A DNA stretch of 64,000 nucleotides from Blautia sp. (lineage in GTDB: Bacteria; Bacillota; Clostridia; Lachnospirales; Lachnospiraceae): positions 89,515 to 153,514 of the forward strand of contig JAETNR010000003.1 of the NCBI GenBank assembly GCA_021772055.1. The letters run 5' to 3'. Under the pieces are notes generated by a model. That model had not been told where the DNA came from, ran no database searches, and worked only from the letters and a program-made list of their open reading frames with translations. A program made the position numbers and the translations under genes. Position 1 is the first letter of the stretch. Each line of letters begins with the position of its first letter. Positions 1-7,551 of this stretch are shown in pieces.

Positions 1-1
1 T

Positions 2-349
2 TCTAACAGTCAGGCAAGCGAAGAGGTTCTTCGCTCCAATAAACGTCTGATTGAGGAATTCAATTCCAGAATGGGCGAATTTATGGAATATCAGAAAAAA
101 TCCTACCAGACCATGGATCAGGTGCGTGCTCTCCTTACAGATATTACTGTGGCCAAGAACAGCAAGGATGTTTACCTGTCAGGCGGAAATCTGTCTGCCC
201 AGAACAGCAGCAGGGAGACCCTGAGACAGATGCAGAGTATGTTTGAGGAACAGAATGAACGTCAGCAGGCAGCACTTGATGAAATGTCCAAAAGCATTAA
301 GGATCTTTCCAGAAATGCACAGAAGGGTAAATTCAGTATATTCAAATAA
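2..349 (+). CDS. C-terminal part of a MotA/ExbB/ZorA-like protein (partial)
   Basis: The reading frame is open from the window edge to the stop at 349, so only the last ~115 residues are visible. They are polar and heptad-like, as expected of a coiled-coil tail, and no membrane segment lies in the visible part. The next gene, 12 bp downstream, is MotB/OmpA-like, and the usual partner upstream of such a gene is a MotA/TolQ/ExbB-type channel subunit. ZorA of Zorya systems has a long helical tail of this kind. The family call therefore rests on context, not on the visible residues. A methyl-accepting or filament-like protein is an alternative. Confidence 0.45.
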   Translation, partial: SNSQASEEVLRSNKRLIEEFNSRMGEFMEYQKKSYQTMDQVRALLTDITVAKNSKDVYLSGGNLSAQNSSRETLRQMQSMFEEQNERQQAALDEMSKSIKDLSRNAQKGKFSIFK

Positions 350-361
350 AAGGAGAGACGC

Positions 362-1315
362 ATGCGCAGAAGAAAAAAATCAGATAACGGAGGATTTAAT
401 ATCTGGCGTTCTTATTCCGATATGATGGCGGGTGTCCTGCTTCTTTTTGTCCTGATTATGTGTGTTACTTTATTCCAGGCCCAGAAAAGCTATAATGACA
501 GCATCAAGGAGCGTGATGAAAAAATCGCCCTGCAGGAACAATATACCCTGGAACTTCTTGCACAGCAAAACGCTCTGGAAGAAAAAGAGGGACTGCTAAA
601 AAATCAGGATGAGCAGCTGAAATCCCAGGATGAAAAACTGGAGGAGCAGAAGCTTCTTCTCGCAGAACTGGCCGCCAAGCTGAAGGAACAGGAGAAAACG
701 CTGAATGCACAGCAGACTTCCCTGGATGAAAAGACTGCCCTTCTGAAAGATCAGCAGGCGCAGATCGACCAGATCATCGGCGTAAAAGCCGAAGTAGTAG
801 AATCCTTAAGAAAAGAATTTGCAAAAAACAATGTAAATGTAGATATTGATTCCCAAACAGGTGCATTGGCACTGGATGCAAACGTGATGTTTGACTATAA
901 TGAAGCAGAGCTTACAGAAGAGGGAAAATCTGCTTTGGAGCAGGTTCTTCCTATCTATTGTAAAGTGCTTCTGGAAGAAGAGCATATGCCTTATCTGGCG
1001 GAAATCATTATTGATGGATATACGGATACGGACGGTGACTACAGCTACAATCTGGAACTTTCCCAGCAGCGTTCTCTTGCAGTTGCCCAGTACCTTCTGG
1101 ATATCCAGTATGAGTTTTTGAATGATTCCCAGATTAAGAGCCTGGAGAATTACCTGACAGTCAATGGCCATTCCATGGCAAACCCGATTCTGGATGCAGA
1201 GGGAAACGTGGATAAAGATGCTTCCCGCCGTGTAGAGGTGAAGTTCCGTCTGAAAGATGATGAAATGATCAGTGAACTGAATAAGATCATGTCAGATGTA
1301 AGTTCCGGAGAATAA
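362..1315 (+). CDS. MotB/OmpA-like (ZorB-like) peptidoglycan-anchored stator protein
   Basis: This 317-residue protein has one N-terminal membrane segment (about 21-40) preceded by the motif WRSYSDMM. Its Asp20 sits where MotB and ZorB carry the ion-binding Asp. A glutamine- and glutamate-rich coiled coil follows (about 45-150), then an OmpA-type peptidoglycan-binding domain (about 165-305) with GYTDTDGDYSYNLELSQQR and ASRRVEV, the conserved Asp and Arg signature. MotB-type proteins form an ion channel with a MotA partner and anchor it to the cell wall; the partner is probably the truncated gene just upstream. The start is supported by AGGAGAG at 351-357. There are no flagellar genes nearby, so a Zorya-like or other non-flagellar motor is more likely than a flagellar stator. 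The long coiled coil between membrane and OmpA domain is unlike classical MotB. Confidence 0.75.
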   Translation: MRRRKKSDNGGFNIWRSYSDMMAGVLLLFVLIMCVTLFQAQKSYNDSIKERDEKIALQEQYTLELLAQQNALEEKEGLLKNQDEQLKSQDEKLEEQKLLLAELAAKLKEQEKTLNAQQTSLDEKTALLKDQQAQIDQIIGVKAEVVESLRKEFAKNNVNVDIDSQTGALALDANVMFDYNEAELTEEGKSALEQVLPIYCKVLLEEEHMPYLAEIIIDGYTDTDGDYSYNLELSQQRSLAVAQYLLDIQYEFLNDSQIKSLENYLTVNGHSMANPILDAEGNVDKDASRRVEVKFRLKDDEMISELNKIMSDVSSGE

Positions 1316-1320
1316 GCAAT

Positions 1321-2004
1321 ATGAAGAATCAAAATAAGAAAATGCCGATACTTCTTGGAATCGTCCTTTGCCTGTGTATCGCAGCAGGTGCCGGATATCT
1401 GCTGCGAAACGCTTACCTCCTGAAAAAGGATAACAGGCAGCTGGACGAGCAGTTTACAAAGGAACTGGAAGAAAGCCAAAAGACCATAGATCAGTTGAAG
1501 GAACAGAAAGCAGAGCTGGAGACAGATATTCAAAAAGTGGAAGAAGAGAGGAACCATGTTTCAATAGAAGAATCTCAGCAGACCCGGGAACCTTCCGAAC
1601 CAACCCCGATCCCTCTCCGTGCCGGGATCCTGGATTGTCAGCCCGGAGAAATTCTGCCTGCGGAAACTTTATATCTGGATAACCCGGGAATCTATTTCAC
1701 TGCTTCCCCTATTCCGGAAGGAGAGGAGATCTGCCTGCGGATCATGGATCTGCTGCCCGGGGACGCTGACTCTGTCCCCTTCGGGAATCTTCGGTATTTA
1801 AAGATGCCGTATTATCAGCAAAATGGAGAAATCCATGTGGGAGAGATGGTGGTAACTTCTGCACTGTCTCAGACAGTACTGGATACTTTTTTAGATCTTT
1901 TTCAGAAAAAGCAGTCATTTCCGTCCATGGAACTGAAAGACAATCTGTGGATAGAAGAAACAGATCTGGCTCATATTACAGAAACATATTTATCAAGTGA
2001 ATAG
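1321..2004 (+). CDS. membrane-anchored coiled-coil protein, unknown function
   Basis: I do not recognise this 227-residue protein. It has one N-terminal membrane helix (about 8-28), a short coiled coil rich in Glu and Lys (about 35-75), a Pro/Thr/Glu-rich linker (PTPIPLR) and a folded C-terminal domain of about 130 residues. It starts 5 bp after the MotB-like gene and a terminator follows, so it is the last gene of the motor-like operon. Topology suggests that the C-terminal domain lies outside the membrane, close to the peptidoglycan-binding domain of the preceding protein. It could be an accessory subunit of that complex. It does not resemble ZorC, ZorD or ZorE. Confidence 0.6.
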   Translation: MKNQNKKMPILLGIVLCLCIAAGAGYLLRNAYLLKKDNRQLDEQFTKELEESQKTIDQLKEQKAELETDIQKVEEERNHVSIEESQQTREPSEPTPIPLRAGILDCQPGEILPAETLYLDNPGIYFTASPIPEGEEICLRIMDLLPGDADSVPFGNLRYLKMPYYQQNGEIHVGEMVVTSALSQTVLDTFLDLFQKKQSFPSMELKDNLWIEETDLAHITETYLSSE

Positions 2005-2016
2005 CATCTTCTGAAC

Positions 2017-2056
2017 AGCCTGCCGGGTATTTTTTTCCGGGCAGGCTTTCTTTTTG
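2017..2056 (+). terminator. Rho-independent terminator after the motor-like operon
   Basis: Arms AGCCTGCCGGG and CCGGGCAGGCT pair with one mismatch, the loop is T-rich and a T-rich tail follows. Confidence 0.75.
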
Positions 2057-2152
2057 GAAAAAAGGAAAGTGTTAAAAAATGGAGCCGGGATTGTTGAAAA
2101 TCAGAGAAATCACAATATTTGTTTGTTGCCCGGGAGAATTTTTTTTTATAGA

Positions 2153-2165
2153 GTACTGTTAGTAC
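2153..2165. promoter_or_regulatory. Palindrome GTACT-GTT-AGTAC, possible operator
   Basis: A perfect inverted repeat of 5 bp with a 3-bp spacer lies just downstream of a TATAGA hexamer (2147-2152), in the leader of the 740-aa protein gene. Position suggests an operator overlapping the transcription start. The regulator is unknown. Confidence 0.35.
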
Positions 2166-2196
2166 AAAAAATGTGGGAAAGAGGAGTGTGTTTACA

Positions 2197-2241
2197 ATGA
2201 CAAAGTTACATATGATATGCGATACAGGGAGGCTTTTATGA
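2197..2241 (+). CDS. Possible 14-codon leader peptide, overlapping the next start
   Basis: An ATG at 2197, preceded by GAGGAG at 2181-2186, opens a 14-codon frame (MTKLHMICDTGRLL). Its TGA overlaps the ATG of the 740-aa gene (ATGA at 2238-2241). The arrangement would allow translational coupling. Such a short frame may also be chance. Confidence 0.3.
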   Translation: MTKLHMICDTGRLL

Positions 2242-4460
2242 GTTATCAGGTAATCTTTAAACAATACAAAGAAAGTACTCCGGTAAAAGAAGAACGATGG
2301 AGTCCGGAAGAAAGAACCGGGGAACAGGTGAAAGATTTCCGTGAATTTCCGGTAAGGATCCACTTCCGTTTCAGCAGCCGGGAAGACAGGGAGAGTGTGC
2401 TTCTGGAAGCGGAGCTTTTGGAAAAATTACAGGAACCTGTGTCTCTCGCTTTGGAATATAAAAAAGAAAACTGGAAAAAAACGGAATATGTCTTTATGCC
2501 GGGCGCAGTGTATGATGGAAACCGTATGAAAAGTATGAAAATTCCGTATCCGCCCTATCATGCAGGCATGATGGATGGCAGGTGGGATTCAGTCATTACG
2601 GATATTCCTCATCTTGACAGAGAAAAGGCAGAATCCAGGATTCAGTTTCGTTCCGGAGATATGACGACTCCGGCGATGGGATATTACGACGGAGAAAAAG
2701 ACGGAGGAGAGATCCTTCTTGCAAAACATGAAATAAACGGCGAGTACACCGGATTTACGGTGGAAGAAACAGAAAATGCTGCTGCCTTCCGTGTTCAGGT
2801 TCCGGCTGTAAGGGAAGAAAAGAAATATTATTTCGGCGAACTCCCGGATGGTTCCGGCTTTTATCCTACCTGTGATTACGCTTCTGATGACAGAGGGATG
2901 ATTTTGAAACAGGGAGAGAAGATCCGTTTTGAGGTACGCAAATATCGGATCGCGTCACAGACAATTCCGGAATACCTGAAAAAATGTAATGTACTTCGCG
3001 AGGATATGGAAGAAGGAACGGACTTTTGCAGTATTCCCTTCTCTGCCGCCTATGATGCGGTGAAGGCGAAATATGAGAAATATAATTTCACAGAAGAGGG
3101 ATATTACCGCGTAGGAACGGAAACCGAGGTGCCTCCTGCCTACTGGCAGGCAGGATGGGTGGGCGGGGGAATGAATACCTGCTCCTTCCTGAGAGAGGAC
3201 CATGGAATTGCCCGCGAACAGTCGTTAAGTACATTGAAGTTTATCATAGAGCATCTTCAGCAGGAAAGCGGCTGGTATGTACCGATGTATGCAAAAGGAA
3301 AAAGGTACGGCGATAACTTCCAGGATGATGGAAGCAATATTTCCCTTACAAGGAAGAATGGGGATATGGTCTATTTCCTTTTGAAACAGGCAATGGAACT
3401 GAAAAACCAAAAGGAAATGCTTCCCGGTTTGGAAGAAAGTATCCGGCTTCAGGCAGATGCATTTGTACGGTTTTTCCGAAAGAACGGTCAGCTTGGCCAG
3501 TTTGTGGATACAGATAGGGATACGCTGCTGCAGGGCGGAACTGCCTGTGCAGCCATTGTCCCAGCAGCGCTGGCGCTGGCCTATGAATATTTTGGAGAAG
3601 AAGCTTATCTGACGACTGCGGAAGCGCTTGGAGAGCTTTATGACAGGGAATTTCTTCAGAAAGGTGTGTTGAACGGCGGGCCCGGAGAAATCTGCCAGGC
3701 TCCTGACAGTGAATCTGCTTTCGCCTTTCTGGAATCCTGCGTCCAGCTCTATGAAACCACAGGAAAAGAGATCTGGCTTTCCAGGGCAAAAGAAGCCTTC
3801 GAGCTGGCGATTACGTGGGTGGTAAGCTATGACTTCCATTTTCCAAAGGAAAGCACAGCGGCAGGCCTGGGCGCCCATACAAGGGGAACGGTTTTTGCCA
3901 ATGCCCAGAATAAGCATTCTGCTCCGGGAATCTGTACACTTTCTGGAAATTCCATGCTGAAGCTTTACCGATTTACAGGGGATACCAGGTATCTTACCTG
4001 GATGAGCAGGATCAGCCATGCGCTTTCCCAGTTCGTGTCACTTGAAAACCGTCCGGTCTATACTCTGGCGGGAAAAAATCTGCCTTCCGGATACTTTAAT
4101 GAGCGTGTACAGACCTGCGACTGGGAGGGAAAAGAAACCATAGGGGAGTTTCTTTACGGTTCCAACTGGCCGGAAGTTACCATGCTTCTTACTTACACAG
4201 AAATCCCGGGAATTTATGTGGACTCTGAGAAGGAACTGATCTGGTGCTCTGACCATGTGAATGTGAAAGCAGAGTTTTGGAAAAATGAAGAGGATGAGTT
4301 TTGTCTGAAAATCACCAATCCTTCGGATTATGACGCAAAAGTGACCCTTCTGGTGGACGGAGACCGGAATCAGAAACTGGGACATTTGTATTTCCACAGG
4401 ATGGAACAGATTGAAATAAAAGCAGGAGAAGAAGTCATAAAAAAGGGGAAAAAACAATGA
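2238..4460 (+). CDS. Large cytosolic protein with probable alpha/alpha-barrel, glycosidase-like, unknown function
   Basis: The start at 2238 is chosen for AGGGAGG at 2228-2234; an in-frame ATG at 2217 lacks this. The 740-residue product has no signal peptide. Residues about 1-250 look beta-rich. The middle (about 290-640) carries repeated helical pairs with aromatic and acidic residues, such as WQAGWVGGGMN, DNFQDDGSN and NGGPGEICQAPDSES, a pattern like six-hairpin (alpha/alpha)6 glycosidases or lyases. A beta-sandwich-like tail follows. No named family can be assigned from sequence alone. Its stop overlaps the start of a URO-D-family gene by 4 bp, so the two are translated together. With a sugar importer downstream, an intracellular carbohydrate role is the best inference. 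Confidence 0.6.
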   Translation: MSYQVIFKQYKESTPVKEERWSPEERTGEQVKDFREFPVRIHFRFSSREDRESVLLEAELLEKLQEPVSLALEYKKENWKKTEYVFMPGAVYDGNRMKSMKIPYPPYHAGMMDGRWDSVITDIPHLDREKAESRIQFRSGDMTTPAMGYYDGEKDGGEILLAKHEINGEYTGFTVEETENAAAFRVQVPAVREEKKYYFGELPDGSGFYPTCDYASDDRGMILKQGEKIRFEVRKYRIASQTIPEYLKKCNVLREDMEEGTDFCSIPFSAAYDAVKAKYEKYNFTEEGYYRVGTETEVPPAYWQAGWVGGGMNTCSFLREDHGIAREQSLSTLKFIIEHLQQESGWYVPMYAKGKRYGDNFQDDGSNISLTRKNGDMVYFLLKQAMELKNQKEMLPGLEESIRLQADAFVRFFRKNGQLGQFVDTDRDTLLQGGTACAAIVPAALALAYEYFGEEAYLTTAEALGELYDREFLQKGVLNGGPGEICQAPDSESAFAFLESCVQLYETTGKEIWLSRAKEAFELAITWVVSYDFHFPKESTAAGLGAHTRGTVFANAQNKHSAPGICTLSGNSMLKLYRFTGDTRYLTWMSRISHALSQFVSLENRPVYTLAGKNLPSGYFNERVQTCDWEGKETIGEFLYGSNWPEVTMLLTYTEIPGIYVDSEKELIWCSDHVNVKAEFWKNEEDEFCLKITNPSDYDAKVTLLVDGDRNQKLGHLYFHRMEQIEIKAGEEVIKKGKKQ

Positions 4461-5488
4461 CAAAGAAAGAACGTGTTTTGGCAGCAATCCATCATCAGGA
4501 GCCTGATAAAATTCCAAAGGGAGAGCTTTATATTCAGCCGCAGATTGCCAATAAGCTTCTTGGAAAAGAATATCCGCTGGATCATCAGTGCTTTGAAAGA
4601 GACAAGGCAGTGAGGGAGCTTCTGTGTATGGATGTGATCAATGTGGGTGACTGGCCTGAGTGGCAGATCGGAGAGACAGAGGACGGTAAAAAAATTGTAA
4701 AAAGCGTTTACGGACAGACGTTTTTGGTAGGAGACGAGAGTAAATGCCTTTTGCATCCCCCTCTTGATATTGAAGATGCAGAAGAATATGAGGAGCCGGA
4801 TATTTCCAAAGTAACCGGGGAACTGGTAGAGCGCTATGCAAAGGAAACGGATTTTTTTGTATTTGCCCAGATCGGCGGTCCTATTTCCATGCTCAATGAA
4901 ATGTTTCCTATGGAGGATTACATGGTAAACTGTATTACTTATCCGGAGGAAACGCGGATGATCTCAGAAAAGGTAATTGCTTATGAAATCAAAAAGGCAA
5001 AGCTTTTTATTGATAAAGGCGCAGATGGAATCCTCATTGCTGACGATATGGCTTTTAATACGGGAACCTTTCTTCCGCCCTATGTGATGGAGGAGAATGT
5101 GTATCCGTTTTATAAACAGATGGTGCAGGAAATCAAAGCTTACAGGGATGTTCCGGTTTTTATTCACAGTGATGGAAATTTGAATAAGGTGATGGACGAT
5201 CTTGTCGAATGCGGCTTTGACGGAATACAGTCTCTGCAGCCCTCCGCAGGAATGGATATTGGAGAAATCAAAGAGAAATACGGGGACAGGCTGTGCCTGT
5301 GGGGAAATATTGATCTTGATTACATTATGTGCTTCGGTTCCACGGAAGAAGTTCGGGAGGATGTGAGAAGAACCATCGAGATTGCTTCTCCGGGAGGGGG
5401 ATTTATCTTATCTACCTGCAATACCATGGTAGATATCATTCCTCCGGAAAACATTCTGGCAATGATCCGTGAAGCGGAAAAACATTGA
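4457..5488 (+). CDS. URO-D superfamily protein, MtaA-like methyltransferase candidate
   Basis: The 343-residue protein begins MTKKERVLAAIHHQEPDKIP, the usual N-terminus of the URO-D/MtaA superfamily, whose characterised non-heme members (MtaA, MtbA, CmuA) move methyl groups between corrinoid proteins and a thiol or folate. Zinc-site positions read HSDG (His237, Asp239) and LSTCNT (Cys321), so an Asp stands where MtaA has Cys in HxC. True uroporphyrinogen decarboxylase is unlikely because no hemE context exists and its N-terminal Arg-rich motif is absent. The ATG overlaps the upstream stop by 4 bp, tying it to the 740-aa protein. Substrate is unknown. Confidence 0.8.
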   Translation: MTKKERVLAAIHHQEPDKIPKGELYIQPQIANKLLGKEYPLDHQCFERDKAVRELLCMDVINVGDWPEWQIGETEDGKKIVKSVYGQTFLVGDESKCLLHPPLDIEDAEEYEEPDISKVTGELVERYAKETDFFVFAQIGGPISMLNEMFPMEDYMVNCITYPEETRMISEKVIAYEIKKAKLFIDKGADGILIADDMAFNTGTFLPPYVMEENVYPFYKQMVQEIKAYRDVPVFIHSDGNLNKVMDDLVECGFDGIQSLQPSAGMDIGEIKEKYGDRLCLWGNIDLDYIMCFGSTEEVREDVRRTIEIASPGGGFILSTCNTMVDIIPPENILAMIREAEKH

Positions 5489-5494
5489 TTTGTT

Positions 5495-5536
5495 ATTCTG
5501 CCAAAATGATCCGGGTGCAGAATTAGAAGTTTTTTT
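5495..5536 (+). terminator. Weak terminator-like hairpin
   Basis: Arms ATTCTGC and GCAGAAT with a 15-nt loop; a run of seven T begins 6 nt after the stem. It separates the URO-D gene from the importer operon. Confidence 0.4.
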
Positions 5537-5570
5537 CATTGGAAAACTGTGAAATCACAGGATTTGGAAG

Positions 5571-5599
5571 TTGAAAAATACAAGAAAATAGGTTAACAA
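5571..5599 (+). promoter_or_regulatory. Candidate sigma-A promoter of the sugar importer operon
   Basis: TTGAAA, 17-bp spacer, TAACAA, 63 bp before the first permease gene. The -10 is weak, consistent with an activated promoter. Confidence 0.45.
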
Positions 5600-5661
5600 T
5601 AGAGACAGGCGCAGGACCAAAGAGAAAAATCCTGCAAAGAAAAAATAAGGAGGGACAGCAA

Positions 5662-6582
5662 ATGAATAAGCGGATAGGCAGAGCCGGAAGAAAGAAAACA
5701 ATGACCCTGACCGCAATGGCATTTCCGGCGGCACTGCTTCTTTTTATCTTTTCCTATGTGCCGATCGTGGGACTGGTGATCGCTTTTAAAGATTTCCGCT
5801 ATGATAAAGGATTTTTGGGAAGTGAGTGGATCGGATTTAAGAACTTTGAATTTTTCTTCAGATCCAATGACGCATGGGTGGTATTGCGGAATACGATCGG
5901 ATTGAATTTTCTGTTTATTGCAATGACACTTATCGTTTCCGTTGCGGTTGCTTTGGTGATGAATGAGGTACGCAGCCGCGGTGTGATCAAGATCGTGCAG
6001 ACCATCATGTTTTTTCCGTACTTTATGTCATGGGTTGTAGTCGGATATCTGCTGTATGCATATCTGCATCATGATTACGGGATCCTGAACCAGGTACTTG
6101 CCTTCTTTGGATTGCACAGTGTTTCCTGGTATGCGAAATCGGCATACTGGCCTGCCATACTGACTTTTATGTTCGTGTGGAAAAATGCAGGATATTACAG
6201 CGTTATTTATTATGCAGGAATCATTGGGATCGACGATACTTATTATGAGGCAGCAGCACTGGACGGTGCCAGCCGCTGGCAGATGGTCTGGAAGATTACC
6301 CTGCCCATGATCAAGAGCCTGATCATTGTAATGACGATTCTTCAGATCGGACGAATTATGTACTCAGATTTTGGCCTTTTCTACAATCTGACAAGGGATC
6401 AGGGTGCACTTTATGCAACAACGGATGTTCTTGATACTTATATTTACAGAGCGCTTCGTGTAACAGGAGATATTGGAATCGGTTCTGCTGTAGGATGTTT
6501 TCAGGCAGTGGTAGGATTTATCCTTATTATGGGATCCAATCTTATTGTCCGCAAAATTGACAGAGACAGCGCATTGTTCTAA
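5662..6582 (+). CDS. ABC sugar importer permease, LplB/YteP type
   Basis: This 306-residue protein has about six membrane helices. Near residue 190-215 it carries the EAA-type loop (YYEAAALDGASRWQMVWKIT) that docks the ATPase. It matches the LplB/YteP branch of carbohydrate uptake permeases, which take up oligosaccharides such as uronic-acid-containing sugars. Ribosome binding site AAGGAGGG precedes the start at 5662. It is first in an operon with the second permease and the binding protein. No ATPase is encoded nearby, as is usual for this family, which shares an MsmK-type ATPase. Confidence 0.9.
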   Translation: MNKRIGRAGRKKTMTLTAMAFPAALLLFIFSYVPIVGLVIAFKDFRYDKGFLGSEWIGFKNFEFFFRSNDAWVVLRNTIGLNFLFIAMTLIVSVAVALVMNEVRSRGVIKIVQTIMFFPYFMSWVVVGYLLYAYLHHDYGILNQVLAFFGLHSVSWYAKSAYWPAILTFMFVWKNAGYYSVIYYAGIIGIDDTYYEAAALDGASRWQMVWKITLPMIKSLIIVMTILQIGRIMYSDFGLFYNLTRDQGALYATTDVLDTYIYRALRVTGDIGIGSAVGCFQAVVGFILIMGSNLIVRKIDRDSALF

Positions 6583-6593
6583 GGGGGATCATT

Positions 6594-7478
6594 ATGAAGA
6601 AAGACATATCATTTGGACCAAAGCTTGCGATTTACCTATTTCTGGTCTTAATTTGCCTGATCTGTGTCATTCCCATCATTACTGTAGTCTCCATTTCATT
6701 TTCCAGTGATCTGCAGATTGCAAAGGAAGGATACGGAATCTTTCCAAAAGGGTTTGTATTAGATGCTTATAAATATGTTTTTAAAGACTCAGAAGCAATT
6801 TTACGCTCTTACGGTGTAACAATTCTGGTAACTCTTATGGGACTTGGGGGCGGACTATTGTTAAACGCCATGATCGCCTATGTACTTTCCAGAAGAGATT
6901 ATGTTTACCGCAAACAACTTACCGTATTTTTGATCATCCCTATGGTACTGAACGGAGGACTGGTTCCTACCTATATTTGGATGACAAAATACCTGAATCT
7001 GAAAAATACGATCTGGGCGATGCTTCTTCCGCTTCTGATCGTACCCTGGTTCATTATTCTTCTGAGAACATTCTTCTCAGAAATACCGTCCTCGCTTATG
7101 GAGGCAGCAACCGTGGACGGAGCGGGAGAATTTACCATCTTCTTTAAGATCGTACTTCCCCTGGCAAAACCGGCGCTGGCAACCGTAGGGATGTTTATCA
7201 CGCTGAATTACTGGAATGACTGGTTCCAGCCGCTGATGTATGTTGACAACAGGGATCTGTATAATCTGCAGTACAGATTGTATATCCTTATGAGAGACGT
7301 ACAGGAGATGATGAAGAACTCCGCAATTTCCGGAATGGGCATCAGTATTGCAGATATGCCTACAGAGTCCATGCGTATGGCCATGTGTGTGATTGCGGCC
7401 GGACCGATGCTGGTTATCTTCCCGTTTTTCCAGAAGTACTTTGTAAAAGGTCTTACGGTAGGCGGTGTGAAAGGTTGA
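6594..7478 (+). CDS. ABC sugar importer permease, YtcP/YesQ type
   Basis: The 294-residue protein has six predicted membrane helices and a docking loop around residues 160-185 (MEAATVDGAGEFTIFFKIV). It ends in KGLTVGGVKG, the characteristic C-terminus of the YtcP/YesQ permease family, which pairs with LplB-type permeases. It begins 11 bp after the first permease, with AGGGGG as ribosome binding site. The two together form the membrane channel for the substrate delivered by the binding protein downstream. Confidence 0.92.
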   Translation: MKKDISFGPKLAIYLFLVLICLICVIPIITVVSISFSSDLQIAKEGYGIFPKGFVLDAYKYVFKDSEAILRSYGVTILVTLMGLGGGLLLNAMIAYVLSRRDYVYRKQLTVFLIIPMVLNGGLVPTYIWMTKYLNLKNTIWAMLLPLLIVPWFIILLRTFFSEIPSSLMEAATVDGAGEFTIFFKIVLPLAKPALATVGMFITLNYWNDWFQPLMYVDNRDLYNLQYRLYILMRDVQEMMKNSAISGMGISIADMPTESMRMAMCVIAAGPMLVIFPFFQKYFVKGLTVGGVKG

Positions 7479-7495
7479 TAAAAAGAAACAGAGAA

Positions 7496-7518
7496 TGTAA
7501 ATTGCTTTCGCAATTACA
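7496..7518 (+). other. Intergenic mRNA hairpin between permease and binding protein genes
   Basis: TGTAAATTGC and GCAATTACA pair around a TTTC loop, with one bulged base. Hairpins here often protect the binding-protein mRNA and raise its yield relative to the permeases; that role is inferred. Confidence 0.45.
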
Positions 7519-7551
7519 AAATAAAAAATAATTTTAAGGAGGAAACAATTC

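Noticed and set aside
2..2004. Complete Zorya defence system
   Set aside because: Only the MotB-like and tail parts are visible and no Zorya effector gene (ZorC, D, E, F or G) is present in the window.
3225..4019. Long open frame on the minus strand within the 740-aa gene
   Set aside because: No ribosome binding site, low-complexity translation and full overlap with a clear coding gene.
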